Source of the DNA: Nitrosarchaeum sp.
Lineage (GTDB): Archaea > Thermoproteota > Nitrososphaeria > Nitrososphaerales > Nitrosopumilaceae
Length of the DNA: 5,576 nt
Direction: 5' to 3'
Assembly (NCBI GenBank): GCA_013140415.1
Contig: JABFSW010000053.1
Location: 1-5,576 of the forward strand
In this document: in pieces, positions 5,526 to 5,576 of the stretch
How positions within the stretch are numbered: the stretch's first letter is position 1
How the letters are laid out: each line of letters opens with the position of its first letter
Program-made: the position numbers and the translations under genes
Notes under the pieces: generated by a model
The model's input: the letters and a program-made list of their open reading frames with translations, nothing else
Databases searched by the model: none
Told to the model about the DNA's origin: nothing

Positions 5526-5576
5526 TCAAATCCACTTTTTAATTATATTGTATGCGGTAATTGCCCCTCTAGTTTC
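5526..5576 (-). CDS. C-terminal end of an unidentified leftward gene (partial)
   Basis: From the window edge the minus strand reads ETRGAITAYNIIKKWI and then TGA (5528-5526). It is in the same direction as lysC and ends 52 bp before its start. The other two minus frames hit stop codons within this stretch, and the composition looks like a helical protein C-terminus. Only 16 residues are visible, so the protein cannot be named and the call could be chance. The plus strand is also open across these bases in two frames, but neither has an ATG. Confidence 0.45.
   Translation of the reverse strand, partial: ETRGAITAYNIIKKWI

Noticed and set aside
1..5576. CRISPR array, insertion sequence, integrase or attachment-site duplication
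   Set aside because: No regularly spaced repeats, transposase-like frames, terminal inverted repeats or long direct repeats were seen; the only exact repeat of note is the 8-mer in the RNA-like element.

Overview
The window is AT-rich and looks archaeal, most likely from an ammonia-oxidising Nitrososphaerota (Thaumarchaeota, Nitrosopumilus-like) genome. This is inferred from dense packing, A/T-ending codons, TATA-like boxes that would start transcripts within a few bases of several ATGs, and protein styles. No rRNA or marker gene is present to prove it.

Layout, left to right. A rightward 601-aa membrane histidine kinase (78-1883) has an intact catalytic core and no adjacent response regulator. 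It converges, with a 10-bp gap, on a leftward SAM-dependent methyltransferase (1894-2448). Next on the minus strand is a 53-residue Cys/His-rich miniprotein (2487-2648), short enough to be missed by length-filtered gene callers. Then comes a complete branched-chain aminotransferase, ilvE (2691-3605). A divergent rightward gene (3694-3909) encodes a 71-aa protein with two membrane segments. A 151-bp gap follows (3910-4060), and in it lies an unusually GC-rich, strongly foldable segment whose pairing is complete only when read on the minus strand. Leftward aspartate kinase (4061-5473) follows. The last 51 bases read as the C-terminal end of another leftward gene.

How the genes relate. ilvE and the aspartate kinase are both amino-acid biosynthesis enzymes (branched-chain transamination; entry to the Lys/Thr/Met branch), but they are separated by the small membrane protein and the RNA-like element. 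The ilvE, miniprotein and methyltransferase genes run in the same direction with gaps of 42 and 38 bp, so they may be partly cotranscribed. There is, however, a T6 tract between ilvE and the miniprotein gene, and a candidate promoter before the methyltransferase. The sensor kinase appears to be an orphan.

The most interesting items are the candidate structured RNA next to lysC, which has two mutually exclusive pairings, the Cys/His miniprotein, and the internally duplicated membrane sensor of the kinase. No mobile element, CRISPR array, tRNA or rRNA was seen.
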